From assembly GCA_041908445.1 (NCBI GenBank), contig JAYRFK010000065.1, positions 67,333 to 131,332 of the forward strand: 64,000 nucleotides of DNA, in the 5' to 3' direction. Made by a program: the position numbers and the translations under genes. Numbering within the stretch: the stretch's first letter is position 1; each line of letters opens with the position of its first letter. The notes below the pieces were generated by a model. The model was not told the origin of the DNA and made no database searches. It worked only from the letters and a program-made list of their open reading frames with translations. This document shows, in pieces, positions 49,003-57,149 of this stretch. The DNA is from JAEUJM01 sp041908445 (GTDB lineage: Bacteria > Actinomycetota > Acidimicrobiia > Acidimicrobiales > DATDAH01).

Positions 49003-49596
49003 CTAGCCCTGACGGACCCCCCGCAGGCCGGCCCACACGAGCGCGGCGACCTGGTCGGCGAGGGCCTCGGGCTCAACGCCGTCGGGGTGGGTGAGCCAAT
49101 GGCGGCTGGTGCCCTCGGCGGCACCGACCACCCCGTGCGCGAGCAGCGTCCGCCCGGCCTCGTCGAGGCCCTCGACCTCGATGAGCTCGGCCACGAAGCG
49201 CGCGATCGACGCCTCGACCTTGCGGCCGACCGCCACGAACTCCTCGTCGGTGCGCGAGCCGCCGGCGAACAGCAACAAGAAGGCGTCGCGCTCGTCGGCC
49301 ACGAAGCGGAAGTACGCTCGCAGGCCGGCCTCGACCTGCTGGCGGGGGCCGCCGGCGTCCGCGGTGGCGGCGGCGATGGCCCGCTCCAGGCGTCCGCCCA
49401 CGTCCGAGAGCAGCTCGAGGTAGAGCTCGCGCTTGGACTCGAAGTGCTGGTACAGCACCGGCTTGGTCACCCCCGCGGCCTCGGCCACGTCGTTCATCGA
49501 CGCGGCGTGGTAGCCCTCCCGGGCGAACACCACCAGGGCGACGTCGAGCAGCTGGCGACGGCGCTCGGGGGCGGGGAGTCGGGTCGCCGCGGGCAT
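49003..49596 (-). CDS. TetR/AcrR family transcriptional regulator
   Basis: 197 residues. The N-terminal HTH (RRRQLLDVALVVFAREGYHAASMNDVAEAAGVTKPVLYQHFESKRELYLELL) is canonical. The ligand-binding part is helical with no recognised effector signature. ATG 49596 has TACCTT 7 bases upstream (leaderless); a TTG three codons earlier is less likely. A 16-bp palindrome GTTACC-GGCC-GGTAAC covers its -35 region and recurs at the acyl-CoA dehydrogenase promoter, so it probably represses itself and that gene, perhaps in response to an acyl-CoA. Confidence 0.9.
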   Translation of the reverse strand: MPAATRLPAPERRRQLLDVALVVFAREGYHAASMNDVAEAAGVTKPVLYQHFESKRELYLELLSDVGGRLERAIAAATADAGGPRQQVEAGLRAYFRFVADERDAFLLLFAGGSRTDEEFVAVGRKVEASIARFVAELIEVEGLDEAGRTLLAHGVVGAAEGTSRHWLTHPDGVEPEALADQVAALVWAGLRGVRQG

Positions 49597-49603
49597 GGCG
49601 CCC

Positions 49604-49609
49604 AAGGTA
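49604..49609 (-). promoter_or_regulatory. -10 box of leaderless tetR gene
   Basis: TACCTT on the minus strand, 7 bases before ATG 49596. Confidence 0.55.
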
Positions 49610-49619
49610 GCGGCGCCTT

Positions 49620-49635
49620 GTTACCGGCCGGTAAC
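49620..49635. promoter_or_regulatory. TetR autoregulatory operator
   Basis: GTTACCGGCCGGTAAC is a perfect 16-bp palindrome about 10 bases upstream of the tetR -10 box, overlapping the -35 region. Confidence 0.7.
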
Positions 49636-49679
49636 CGGCGGGGGCGGTGGCGCCCCCGCCGGCCGTCAGGCCGACCTGA

Positions 49680-50789
49680 TCAGTCGTCGTAGACGATGAC
49701 CGAGCGGGCGACCTCGCCCGATCCCATGGCCGCGAAGGCGTCGTTCACGCCGTGCAGGTCGATCTCGCGGCTGATGAGCTCGTCGAGCTTGAGCTGGCCC
49801 TGCTGGTACAGGTCGAGGAGCTTGGGGACGTCGGTGCGCACGTTGGACGAGCCGTACCAGCAGCCCTTCACCGTCTTCGCGCCGTAGAGCCAGGTGAAGG
49901 CGGCGTGGAGGTTGAGGAACACGTCCATGCGGGGGACGCCCACGAAGATGGCCTGACCGCCCATGCGCACCATGTTCACGGCCTGCTCCATGGTCGGGCC
50001 GAGGCCGATGACCTCGAAGGACACGTCGGCGCCCCGCCCGTTGGTGGCCATGACCTCGCCGACCGGGTCGGCCTCGTCGGCCTTGATCACCTTGGTGGCG
50101 CCGAACTCCTTGGCCATCTCGAGCTTGGACTCGAACATGTCGATGGCGATGATCTCGCCGGCGCCGGCGATCCTGGCGCCCTGGATCACGTTGAGGCCCA
50201 CGCCACCGGCGCCGATGACGGCCACGGTGTCGCCCTCGCGGATGTCGGCGGTGTTGAGGGCGGCGCCCACGCCGGTGAGCACGCCGCAGCCGATGAGCGC
50301 GGCGACCTTCAGCGGGACGTCGTCGGGGATCTTCACGCAGCTGATCGCCGGCACGATGGCGTGCTCGCCGAAGGTGCCGAGCATGGCCATCTGGAACAGC
50401 GGCGCGCCCTGCGAGGTGAGCCGGGTGGTGCCGTCGAGCATGCCGCCCGTGGCCGCCGAGGCGTTGTTCTCGCAGAGGAAGCCCTCGCCGCGGGTGCAGT
50501 TGAAGCAACTGCCGCACATGGGCACGAAGGACAGGACGACGTGGTCGCCGGGCGCCAGGCCCTCGACGCCCTCGCCGACGGCCTCGATCGTGCCGGCGCC
50601 CTCGTGGCCCAACACGATGGGGCTCGGCAGCGGGATCGTGCCGTTCTGGACGGAGAGGTCGGAGTGGCAGACGCCCGAGGCGCCCATCTTGATCCGGACC
50701 TCGCCGGCCTGGGGCTCGGCGAGCTCGACGTCGTCACGCACCTCGAGCGGCGCGTCGACGCCGGTCAGCACGGCGGCGGAGTGGGTCAT
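49680..50789 (-). CDS. Zinc-dependent alcohol dehydrogenase (MDR family)
   Basis: 369 residues. Catalytic zinc ligands are in GASGVCHSDLSV (Cys) and LGHEGAGTIEAVG (His, Glu). The structural zinc lobe has Cys in MCGSCFNCTRGEGFLC. The Rossmann nucleotide loop is VAVIGAGGVGLNVIQGA followed by IIAIDMFESKLEMA, whose Asp favours NAD. The sequence resembles mycothiol/NDMA-dependent class III-like actinobacterial ADHs. ATG 50789 overlaps the stop of the small membrane-protein gene (ATGA) and also has AGGGGGA upstream. Confidence 0.92.
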   Translation of the reverse strand: MTHSAAVLTGVDAPLEVRDDVELAEPQAGEVRIKMGASGVCHSDLSVQNGTIPLPSPIVLGHEGAGTIEAVGEGVEGLAPGDHVVLSFVPMCGSCFNCTRGEGFLCENNASAATGGMLDGTTRLTSQGAPLFQMAMLGTFGEHAIVPAISCVKIPDDVPLKVAALIGCGVLTGVGAALNTADIREGDTVAVIGAGGVGLNVIQGARIAGAGEIIAIDMFESKLEMAKEFGATKVIKADEADPVGEVMATNGRGADVSFEVIGLGPTMEQAVNMVRMGGQAIFVGVPRMDVFLNLHAAFTWLYGAKTVKGCWYGSSNVRTDVPKLLDLYQQGQLKLDELISREIDLHGVNDAFAAMGSGEVARSVIVYDD

Positions 50790-51082
50790 GGCGTGTTCCC
50801 CCTGTGGGTCGGTCGTCCCTGCTCGGCATCTTCTCGCTCCGCGGCCTTCACCCCGTAACCGAAGACGATCGCGGGGGCGAGGATCACGGACCCCACCACG
50901 AGCGAGACGACGATCACGGTCACCAGCGGATCGGTGAAGTCCACGATGAACCCGACGAAGAAGCCCACGATGGCCACGCCGAACAGGCCGTAGCCGAGCC
51001 GCTGGCCGACGTCGACGAGGCGCTTGATGCGCTCGCGACGGGCCAGCACGTCGTCGTGGGAGTCGAGGTTCCTCGGGCTCAC
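50786..51082 (-). CDS. Small two-helix membrane protein
   Basis: 98 residues with two membrane segments (LGYGLFGVAIVGFFVGFIV and LVTVIVVSLVVGSVILAPAIVFGYGV) between a basic N-terminus (ARRERIKRLVDVGQR) and a charged tail. No family recognised. It is coupled to the alcohol dehydrogenase by an ATGA overlap. The start is a GTG at 51082 with GAGGCT 7 bases upstream. Confidence 0.7.
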   Translation of the reverse strand: MSPRNLDSHDDVLARRERIKRLVDVGQRLGYGLFGVAIVGFFVGFIVDFTDPLVTVIVVSLVVGSVILAPAIVFGYGVKAAEREDAEQGRPTHRGNTP

Positions 51083-51112
51083 GCCGCACAGCCTCTCATG
51101 CCGGTCGGCCGG

Positions 51113-52141
51113 TCACGGACGCCAGCCCGCCTCGTCGAGGAGCATCGCCACGTGCTCGGTCTGGCGCTCCCACGAGAACTCGCGGCGGGCGAGGGCCTCG
51201 TTGTGGTCCAGCACCGCCGGATCGGGGTCGGCCAGCCAGCGCCGCAGGGGACCGGGGTCGTGCGTCGGGAACCACCGGAACCCCAGCCAGCGCAGCTCCT
51301 GGGCGACCGGGTAGCGGCCCACCGCGGCGGGGCGCCGGGCCATGGCGGCTTCGATGGGCGGGTTGCCGAAACCCTCCCAGGTCGAGGGGAAGACGACGGC
51401 GTCGGCGGGGGCGTAGATGTTCGGGCCGTGGGCCATGGGCTCGTGGATCACCCGGCACCGGGCGCCGGCGAGCAGTCGCTCGAGCTCGGGGCCGTAGCCC
51501 TCCTCGGGGCCGCCGAGCAGCCAGTAGGTGCCGCCGAGCTGCTCGGCGAGGGCGATGGCGGCGGGGATGTTCTTGCGGGCGATGGCCCGCACCGGGTGGA
51601 CGAGCAGGAGCTCCTCGGGGTCGACGCCGAGGCGGTGGCGGGTGCCCCAGCGGTCGCCGGGCTCGCCGTCCACGTCGAAGCCGTTGTAGATCGTGAACGA
51701 GGGGATGCCCCGCTCGGCGAGCTGGCGGCGGGTGAGCTGGTTGATGCAGACGTGGCGCCAGGCCGGGTCGTCCGGCGGGAGCTCGGTGACGTGGGCCCAG
51801 CGCTCGCGCTGCCACGGTGGGTCGTGGTGGTGCAGGATCGCCGGCCGGCCGCGCAGCACGAGGGCCACCACGCGGGAGGCCGGCAGGTTCAGCGGGATGC
51901 TGAGCAGGTTCTCGACGAGGACGAGGTCGGCGTCGAGCAGCGCCTCGTCCACCTCGTCGACCTCGGGGGGCTCGTCGGCGCCCCACGCCAGGCCGGGGAC
52001 GAGGCGGTCGACCGGCCCGTCGCCGGCCACCGTCACGACGTCGAAGCCCAGGGCGGCCAGTGAGCGGCCCCAGCTCTCGGCGATGACCGAGACGCCGTCG
52101 GCCTGGCCGAGGCGGAACGAGACGATGGCGCAGGTGGGCAC
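51113..52141 (-). CDS. GT4-type glycosyltransferase
   Basis: 342-residue GT-B-fold retaining glycosyltransferase. The N-terminal domain has a donor/acceptor loop FRLGQADGVSVIAESWGRSL. The C-terminal nucleotide-sugar domain contains LLVHPVRAIARKNIPAAIALAEQLGGTYWLLGG and the GT4 signature PSTWEGFGNPPIEAAMARRPAAVG with Glu-x7-Glu-like spacing. It diverges, across 61 bases, from the GH63-like hydrolase, suggesting a shared glycoside; the sugar donor is unknown. Confidence 0.85.
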   Translation of the reverse strand: MPTCAIVSFRLGQADGVSVIAESWGRSLAALGFDVVTVAGDGPVDRLVPGLAWGADEPPEVDEVDEALLDADLVLVENLLSIPLNLPASRVVALVLRGRPAILHHHDPPWQRERWAHVTELPPDDPAWRHVCINQLTRRQLAERGIPSFTIYNGFDVDGEPGDRWGTRHRLGVDPEELLLVHPVRAIARKNIPAAIALAEQLGGTYWLLGGPEEGYGPELERLLAGARCRVIHEPMAHGPNIYAPADAVVFPSTWEGFGNPPIEAAMARRPAAVGRYPVAQELRWLGFRWFPTHDPGPLRRWLADPDPAVLDHNEALARREFSWERQTEHVAMLLDEAGWRP

Positions 52142-52190
52142 GGGTGGGGATCCGGTGGGTCGGAAGCGCTCGAACAGCGGGGCGGGGTGG

Positions 52191-52196
52191 TAGCCA
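52191..52196 (+). promoter_or_regulatory. -10 box of leaderless GH63-like gene
   Basis: TAGCCA ends 6 bases before GTG 52203. Confidence 0.45.
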
Positions 52197-52202
52197 AGGG
52201 GC

Positions 52203-53447
52203 GTGGAGGACCCTGCCCCCGGGCCTCAGGCCACCGTACCGAGCGACCTCCGCGACCGGGTGCGGGCGGTGATGGAGGCGCACTGGCGCGAGGTCGACGG
52301 TGCCGGCTTCACGGTGCCGAACGCCCGGGTGTACCCGTGGCAGTGGCTGTGGGACTCGTGCTTCCACTCGATCATCTGGGCCGAGCTCGGTGACGCCGAG
52401 CGGGCCGTGCGCGAGCTCACCTCGCTCTTCGCGCACCAGGACGACGACGGCTTCGTCCCCCACGTCACCCACCACGGCGACCCCGGCTTCCACGCCGACT
52501 TCTGGGGGCGGACGGGCACCTCCTCGATCACCCAGCCGCCGATGTACGGCCATGCGCTCGCCGAGCTGCACCGCCGGGGCGTCGCGCTGCCCGCCGAGCT
52601 GGTCGAGCGGGCGCGGGCCGGCCTCGAGTTCCTGCTGCGGGTGCGACGGCGCGACGACCGGACCGGGCTCATCACCGTCGTCCACCCCTGGGAGACCGGG
52701 GCTGACAACAGCCCCCGGTGGGACGACTGCTGCCCGGGGGGCTTCGACCTCGCCCGCTGGAAGCAGGTGAAGGGCGACCTGCTGGCGACGGTCGAGCGCA
52801 CCCCCGGCGGCGCCCCCGTGGCCAACCCGGCCTTCGGGGTGGCGCCCGTCAGCTTCAACGCCTTGGTGCTGTTCAACCTGTGGGAGCTCTGGGCGGTGCA
52901 CGGCGAGGGCGAGGAGTGGCTGTGGGGCCTCGCCCGGACGTCCTTGGAGCTGTCGAGCCGGCTCGACGACCGGTGGGACGACAGCCTCGCCACCTGGGTC
53001 GACGGCGGCCCGACCTCCACCGGGTCGGGACGGGTGCGGACGTCTGATGCGCTGCTCGCCACGCTGGCTCGGCCCCCCGAGCCGCGGGAGGCCCGGGCCG
53101 TCGAGCAGCTGTTCGATCCCGCCGCGTTCGGCGCCGCGTACGGCCCCACGCAGGTCCACCGGGCCGAGCTCGCGTACGACCCCAGCGGCTACTGGCGGGG
53201 CGCCACCTGGCCCCAGGTCAACTACCTCCACTGGGTGTCCGCGCAGGCCGAGGGGCGCGAGCACGACCGGCGCCTCGTCGCCGACGCCGAGCGGCTGGCG
53301 GTGTCGACCATCGCCGGGGCCACGACCTCGGGTCTCGCCGAGTACTGGCAGCCCGACACCGGCGCCGGCCTCGGCGCCGTCCCGCAGTCCTGGACCGGCC
53401 TCGCGCTGGTGATGGCCCACCCGCCGCAGCCCGGCCGGGAGGGCTGA
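52203..53447 (+). CDS. GH63-like (alpha/alpha)6 glycosidase, glucosyl/mannosylglycerate hydrolase type
   Basis: 414-residue cytoplasmic hydrolase. Motifs of the MGH1/GH63 group are YPWQWLWDSCFHSIIW, HPWETGADNSPRWDD (candidate catalytic Asp), YWRGATWPQVNYLHW, and the C-terminal GLAEYWQPDTGAGLG with QSWTGLAL. Characterised relatives hydrolyse the compatible solutes glucosylglycerate or mannosylglycerate. Together with the divergent GT4 gene this suggests turnover of such a solute, but the exact substrate is inferred. Confidence 0.82.
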   Translation: MEDPAPGPQATVPSDLRDRVRAVMEAHWREVDGAGFTVPNARVYPWQWLWDSCFHSIIWAELGDAERAVRELTSLFAHQDDDGFVPHVTHHGDPGFHADFWGRTGTSSITQPPMYGHALAELHRRGVALPAELVERARAGLEFLLRVRRRDDRTGLITVVHPWETGADNSPRWDDCCPGGFDLARWKQVKGDLLATVERTPGGAPVANPAFGVAPVSFNALVLFNLWELWAVHGEGEEWLWGLARTSLELSSRLDDRWDDSLATWVDGGPTSTGSGRVRTSDALLATLARPPEPREARAVEQLFDPAAFGAAYGPTQVHRAELAYDPSGYWRGATWPQVNYLHWVSAQAEGREHDRRLVADAERLAVSTIAGATTSGLAEYWQPDTGAGLGAVPQSWTGLALVMAHPPQPGREG

Positions 53448-53544
53448 CCGGGTGAACCCCTCAGACCGCCCACATCAGGTGTTCACGCACCGGTCACCCG
53501 GTGCCGATGGAGGAGCAGTACCGTCGGTATCCGGAGGCGACATC

Positions 53545-56304
53545 GTGGGGGTGGACCAGCGACAGAGGAGCAGGGTGCGCCGCCTCGCGTCCCTCGCCCT
53601 GGCGGCCGTCCTCGTCGCGGCCGCTGTCACCGGCCTGGCCCCACCCGGCGCACGGGCCGACGGTGATCTGCCCGCGACCCTGACGGGCACCGTCACCGAC
53701 GCCTCGTCGGGCGCGCCCCTCGCCGGCGCGTGGGTGACGGTGATGCGCACCTACGACCTCGAGCCGGTCGCCGAGGTCGTCGCCGACGCCGGCGGGGCGT
53801 TCGCCGTCGAGGTCCCCGCCGGCGCCTACGTCGTGTACCTCATCGACCCGACGGCCGCCCACCGGTCCGGCCTCGCCGGTGCCCCCGACGTCTACCGGGC
53901 GCGCGCCGGCGAGACGCTGCCCGTCTCGGCGGCCATGGCCTCGAGCACGGGTGGCCTCGCCGGTCGGGTGACCGACGCGGTCACCGGGAGCGCCGTGGGG
54001 GGCGCCTGGGTCATCGCCCTCGGGGCGTCGGGAGCGGCCGAGCAGGCCGCCCGCGCCGATTCGTCGGGCCGCTACACGTTCACCGGGCTGCGCACCGGCC
54101 CCCACCGGCTCGCCTTCCTCGACCCGGCGGCCGCGCACGCGACCGAATACTGGAACGACGCCGCCGACGTGTTCGGCTCGTCGTCGGTCGAGATCCAGGC
54201 CGGCGTGATCGCCACCGCGGACGCCGCGCTGGCCCGCCAGTCGTCCCCGTTCGCGCTGACCTCCTTGCGCGGCACCGTCACCGAGACGGGGACCGGGGCG
54301 GGGCTCGGGGACGTGCTGGTCCTGGCGCTGCGCACATCGGACCTGCGACTCGCGGGCGCGGCCCAGACGAGCAGCACGGGACGGTGGCGCATCAACGTGC
54401 CGCTGGGTGGCTACCGGCTGGCCTTCATCGACCCGACCGGCGGCCACGCCATGGAGTGGCACGCCGACCAACCGTTCGACCAGCCCACCTCGGCGGCCAC
54501 GGTCAACGCGCCGGCGGTGGTCGACGCCGGGCTCACCTCGTCGACCGGGGACCTCACCGGCTCCGTCCGCGATGCCGGCACCGGCGACGCGGTCGCCGGA
54601 TCGTGGGTCATGGCCATCGACGCCGGAGGCGACCTCCGGGGCGCCGTGGTGGGCGACGACGGGTCCTTCTCGCTGTCGGGCCTGCCGGTGGGCACCTACC
54701 GGGCCGCGATCCTCGACACCGCCGGCGACCGGCGCCTGGAGTTCTGGAAGGACCAAGCCGACTTCGCCGGGGCCGACACCTTCACGATCACCCCCGGCAC
54801 GGCCGCGGTGGTCCATGCCGACCTCGACGCCCGCGACGACGACCCGCTGCGGGCCGACGCCGTCGGCTGGTGGGACGCCGCGTCGGGGGTCGACGCCTCG
54901 GGTGCGCTCCCGGACCTCAGCGGGAACGGGAACGCCATGGCGCTGCACGCGGGATCGCTGGTCCCCGGCGGCCCCGCGCTCCTGGCCCCCGACCCGGCGC
55001 GCGGGCGCGCCCTGTTCAGCCCGGGCTGGGACGACATGTACCTCGAGACGCCGGCACCGGGGACGGCCTTCACGGGGCTGGACGTGGCCTGGGACGCCGA
55101 CCTCGACCGCGTCATCACCATCGACTCGGGCCAGCCCGCCAACTGGGTCGCCCACCAGGGCAGCACCGCGGAGGGCACCTTCTCGTGGGCGGTGGGGGTC
55201 GACACGACCACCCAGGAGGTCCTGCTCGCCTACTCGACCGACGGGATCGAGGTGACGACGGTGCGGACGGGCGCCGTCGCCGACGCCGGCCCGGGGCGGC
55301 TCGCGGTCACCCTGGACCCGGACTCGGGCACGGTGACGGTGCACCGTCAGCACGCCGGTGCGGCGCTCGAGGACTTCGACCTCCCGTACGACCGGTGGGA
55401 GACCGTGGCCACGGTGCCCGGGCCGGGCCCCGTCGCGCTGTTCGCGTCGCCGGCGCCCGTCCGCCACTCGAGCAGCGCCGCCCCGGACACCCTCGACGGC
55501 CAGCTCCTGGTCGGCTGGTTCCGCGCCCTCTACCGCCTGCGCGTGCGTGCGGGCGTCGAGGGGCCGCCGGTCGCCTCGCTGGACGTCGCCACGCTGCCCG
55601 ACGAGCTCGGCTGGAGCGGCCTCGGTGGCCTGCCCCCGGTCGGCCACGTGACCACGGCCTCGGTCGCGACCCTCCCGGGTACCGCCGGCGAGGCCTGGTC
55701 GATGGTGAACTACGACACCACCAGCTACCCCATGATCCTCGTGGAGCACCCCGTGGTGCTCTTCGGCAACGGCAGCCACGGCGAGGTGCCCGTGGACGAC
55801 TGGGCCTTCGACGCCTCGGCGGCGGGCGACCTGTCGGTCTGGGTCGTGTACCGCGACCTGCGGCTCGGCCAGCACTACCTCCCGCTCGTGGCCCACCGGG
55901 GCCAGTCCTGGTCGGCGCCCGGCTACGCGATCACCCAGGTGCCGGCGACCTCCACCGCGCCCCTCGCCCACGTGAGCGACGGTGCCTACGCCGTCCGGTC
56001 CGTGCCGCCGCTCCCGGACCAGGGCGGCACCACGGTGTCGGGCCTCGAGCTCGACGTGGCTGCGCCCTTCACCCTCGGGACCGGCCCGGCGCTGGCGGCG
56101 TACACCGACGGCGTGGCCGGGCCGGTCCAGGACACGAGCTTCCTCGGCCCGGTCACCGCACCAGGGGTCCCCCTGCGCGTCGGCACGTGGTCCGACGACG
56201 CCGCCGTGGCCGAGGGCTTCGCGTTCCTCGGTCTGGCCGTGTCCGACCGTACGTTGACGCCCGAGGAGATCGACCGCCTGCCGGCGGAGTTCGGCCTCGA
56301 CTAG
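53545..56304 (+). CDS. Large secreted protein with four carboxypeptidase-regulatory-like domains and lectin-like C-terminus
   Basis: 919 residues with a signal peptide (RVRRLASLALAAVLVAAAVTGLAPPGARA). Four ~95-residue Ig-like repeats follow, each opening with a GxVxDxxTGxxVxGxWV-like pattern (LTGTVTDASSGAPLAGAWV, LAGRVTDAVTGSAVGGAWV, LRGTVTETGTGAGLGDVLV, LTGSVRDAGTGDAVAGSWV) and ending before an SSTG-type linker. The rest (~residues 430-919) is beta-rich with two concanavalin/LamG-like parts (AVGWWDAASGVDASG...LPDLSGNGNAMAL, and a later VPVDDWAFDASAAGD region). It is probably a surface adhesin or glycan-binding protein. GTG 53545 is chosen from GGAGG 8 bases upstream. Confidence 0.75.
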   Translation: MGVDQRQRSRVRRLASLALAAVLVAAAVTGLAPPGARADGDLPATLTGTVTDASSGAPLAGAWVTVMRTYDLEPVAEVVADAGGAFAVEVPAGAYVVYLIDPTAAHRSGLAGAPDVYRARAGETLPVSAAMASSTGGLAGRVTDAVTGSAVGGAWVIALGASGAAEQAARADSSGRYTFTGLRTGPHRLAFLDPAAAHATEYWNDAADVFGSSSVEIQAGVIATADAALARQSSPFALTSLRGTVTETGTGAGLGDVLVLALRTSDLRLAGAAQTSSTGRWRINVPLGGYRLAFIDPTGGHAMEWHADQPFDQPTSAATVNAPAVVDAGLTSSTGDLTGSVRDAGTGDAVAGSWVMAIDAGGDLRGAVVGDDGSFSLSGLPVGTYRAAILDTAGDRRLEFWKDQADFAGADTFTITPGTAAVVHADLDARDDDPLRADAVGWWDAASGVDASGALPDLSGNGNAMALHAGSLVPGGPALLAPDPARGRALFSPGWDDMYLETPAPGTAFTGLDVAWDADLDRVITIDSGQPANWVAHQGSTAEGTFSWAVGVDTTTQEVLLAYSTDGIEVTTVRTGAVADAGPGRLAVTLDPDSGTVTVHRQHAGAALEDFDLPYDRWETVATVPGPGPVALFASPAPVRHSSSAAPDTLDGQLLVGWFRALYRLRVRAGVEGPPVASLDVATLPDELGWSGLGGLPPVGHVTTASVATLPGTAGEAWSMVNYDTTSYPMILVEHPVVLFGNGSHGEVPVDDWAFDASAAGDLSVWVVYRDLRLGQHYLPLVAHRGQSWSAPGYAITQVPATSTAPLAHVSDGAYAVRSVPPLPDQGGTTVSGLELDVAAPFTLGTGPALAAYTDGVAGPVQDTSFLGPVTAPGVPLRVGTWSDDAAVAEGFAFLGLAVSDRTLTPEEIDRLPAEFGLD

Positions 56305-56333
56305 CGCCGGGCGCCGGGACCCGGCCACGTGGC

Positions 56334-56339
56334 TAACGT
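56334..56339 (+). promoter_or_regulatory. -10 box of leaderless enoyl-CoA hydratase / carboxylase operon
   Basis: TAACGT ends 6 bases before GTG 56346. Confidence 0.55.
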
Positions 56340-56345
56340 CGGCCC

Positions 56346-57149
56346 GTGGCTGACGACGACGCCGGCGTGGCCGGCAACGACCTCCTCGTGGAGGTGGCCG
56401 ACGGCGTCGGCCGCCTGACCATCAACCGGCCCGAGCGCCGCAACGCCATGTCGTGGACGGTCCTGACCGGCATGCGCGAGCAGCTCGCCGCTTGGAAGCA
56501 CGACCCCGACGTGCGGGTGGTCGTGCTGACGGGCGCCGGCGACAAGGCGTTCTGCGCCGGGGCCGACCTCACCGGCATGGCCGGCGGCGCGGGCGAGCTC
56601 GAGCTGCACGAGTCCCGGGGGGAGCTCGCCCGGCTGTTCCACGACCTCTGGGACCTGGGCAAGCCCACGGTGGCCCGTGTGCGGGGGTACTGCCTCGCCG
56701 GCGGCTTCGGCCTCGCCCTCTCCTGCGACCTGGTGGTGGCCGCCGACGACGCCCAGTTCGGTACGCCCGAGATCGACGTCGGGCTCTGGCCGTACATGAT
56801 CACGGTGCCCCTCGTGCGGTCGATGCCCCCCAAGAAGGTGCTTGAGCTCATGATGACCGGCCGCCGGGTGCGGGCCGACGAGGCCGACCGACTCGGCTTC
56901 GTGACCAAGGTCGTCCCGGTCGACGATCTCGACCCGGCGGTGGACGAGCTCGCCGCCAGCCTGGCGGCCAAGTCCCCGGCGACCATGAAGCTGGGCCGTG
57001 ACTCCTTCTACGCGGTGTGGGACCAGGGCGCCGACGAGGCCCTGCGCCTGCTCCATCCGATGCTGACCATCACCTCGGGCACCGAGGACGCCGCCGAGGG
57101 CATCGCCGCGTTCGTGGAGAAGCGACCGCCGGTCTGGAAGGGACGATGA
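56346..57149 (+). CDS. Enoyl-CoA hydratase/isomerase family protein
   Basis: 267-residue crotonase. Oxyanion-hole segments are KAFCAGADLTGM and RGYCLAGGFGLALSCDLVVA. The catalytic-type Glu is in FGTPEIDVGLWP; the other hydratase Glu position is not obvious, so isomerase or another crotonase activity is possible. It overlaps the acyl-CoA carboxylase gene by 4 bases (ATGA), so both act in one acyl-CoA pathway. Confidence 0.9.
   Translation: MADDDAGVAGNDLLVEVADGVGRLTINRPERRNAMSWTVLTGMREQLAAWKHDPDVRVVVLTGAGDKAFCAGADLTGMAGGAGELELHESRGELARLFHDLWDLGKPTVARVRGYCLAGGFGLALSCDLVVAADDAQFGTPEIDVGLWPYMITVPLVRSMPPKKVLELMMTGRRVRADEADRLGFVTKVVPVDDLDPAVDELAASLAAKSPATMKLGRDSFYAVWDQGADEALRLLHPMLTITSGTEDAAEGIAAFVEKRPPVWKGR

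Noticed and set aside
53494..56328. 944-codon minus-strand open frame
   Set aside because: Antisense of the secreted repeat protein, Arg/Gly/His-rich; the plus-strand frame has a signal peptide, repeats and a Shine-Dalgarno.
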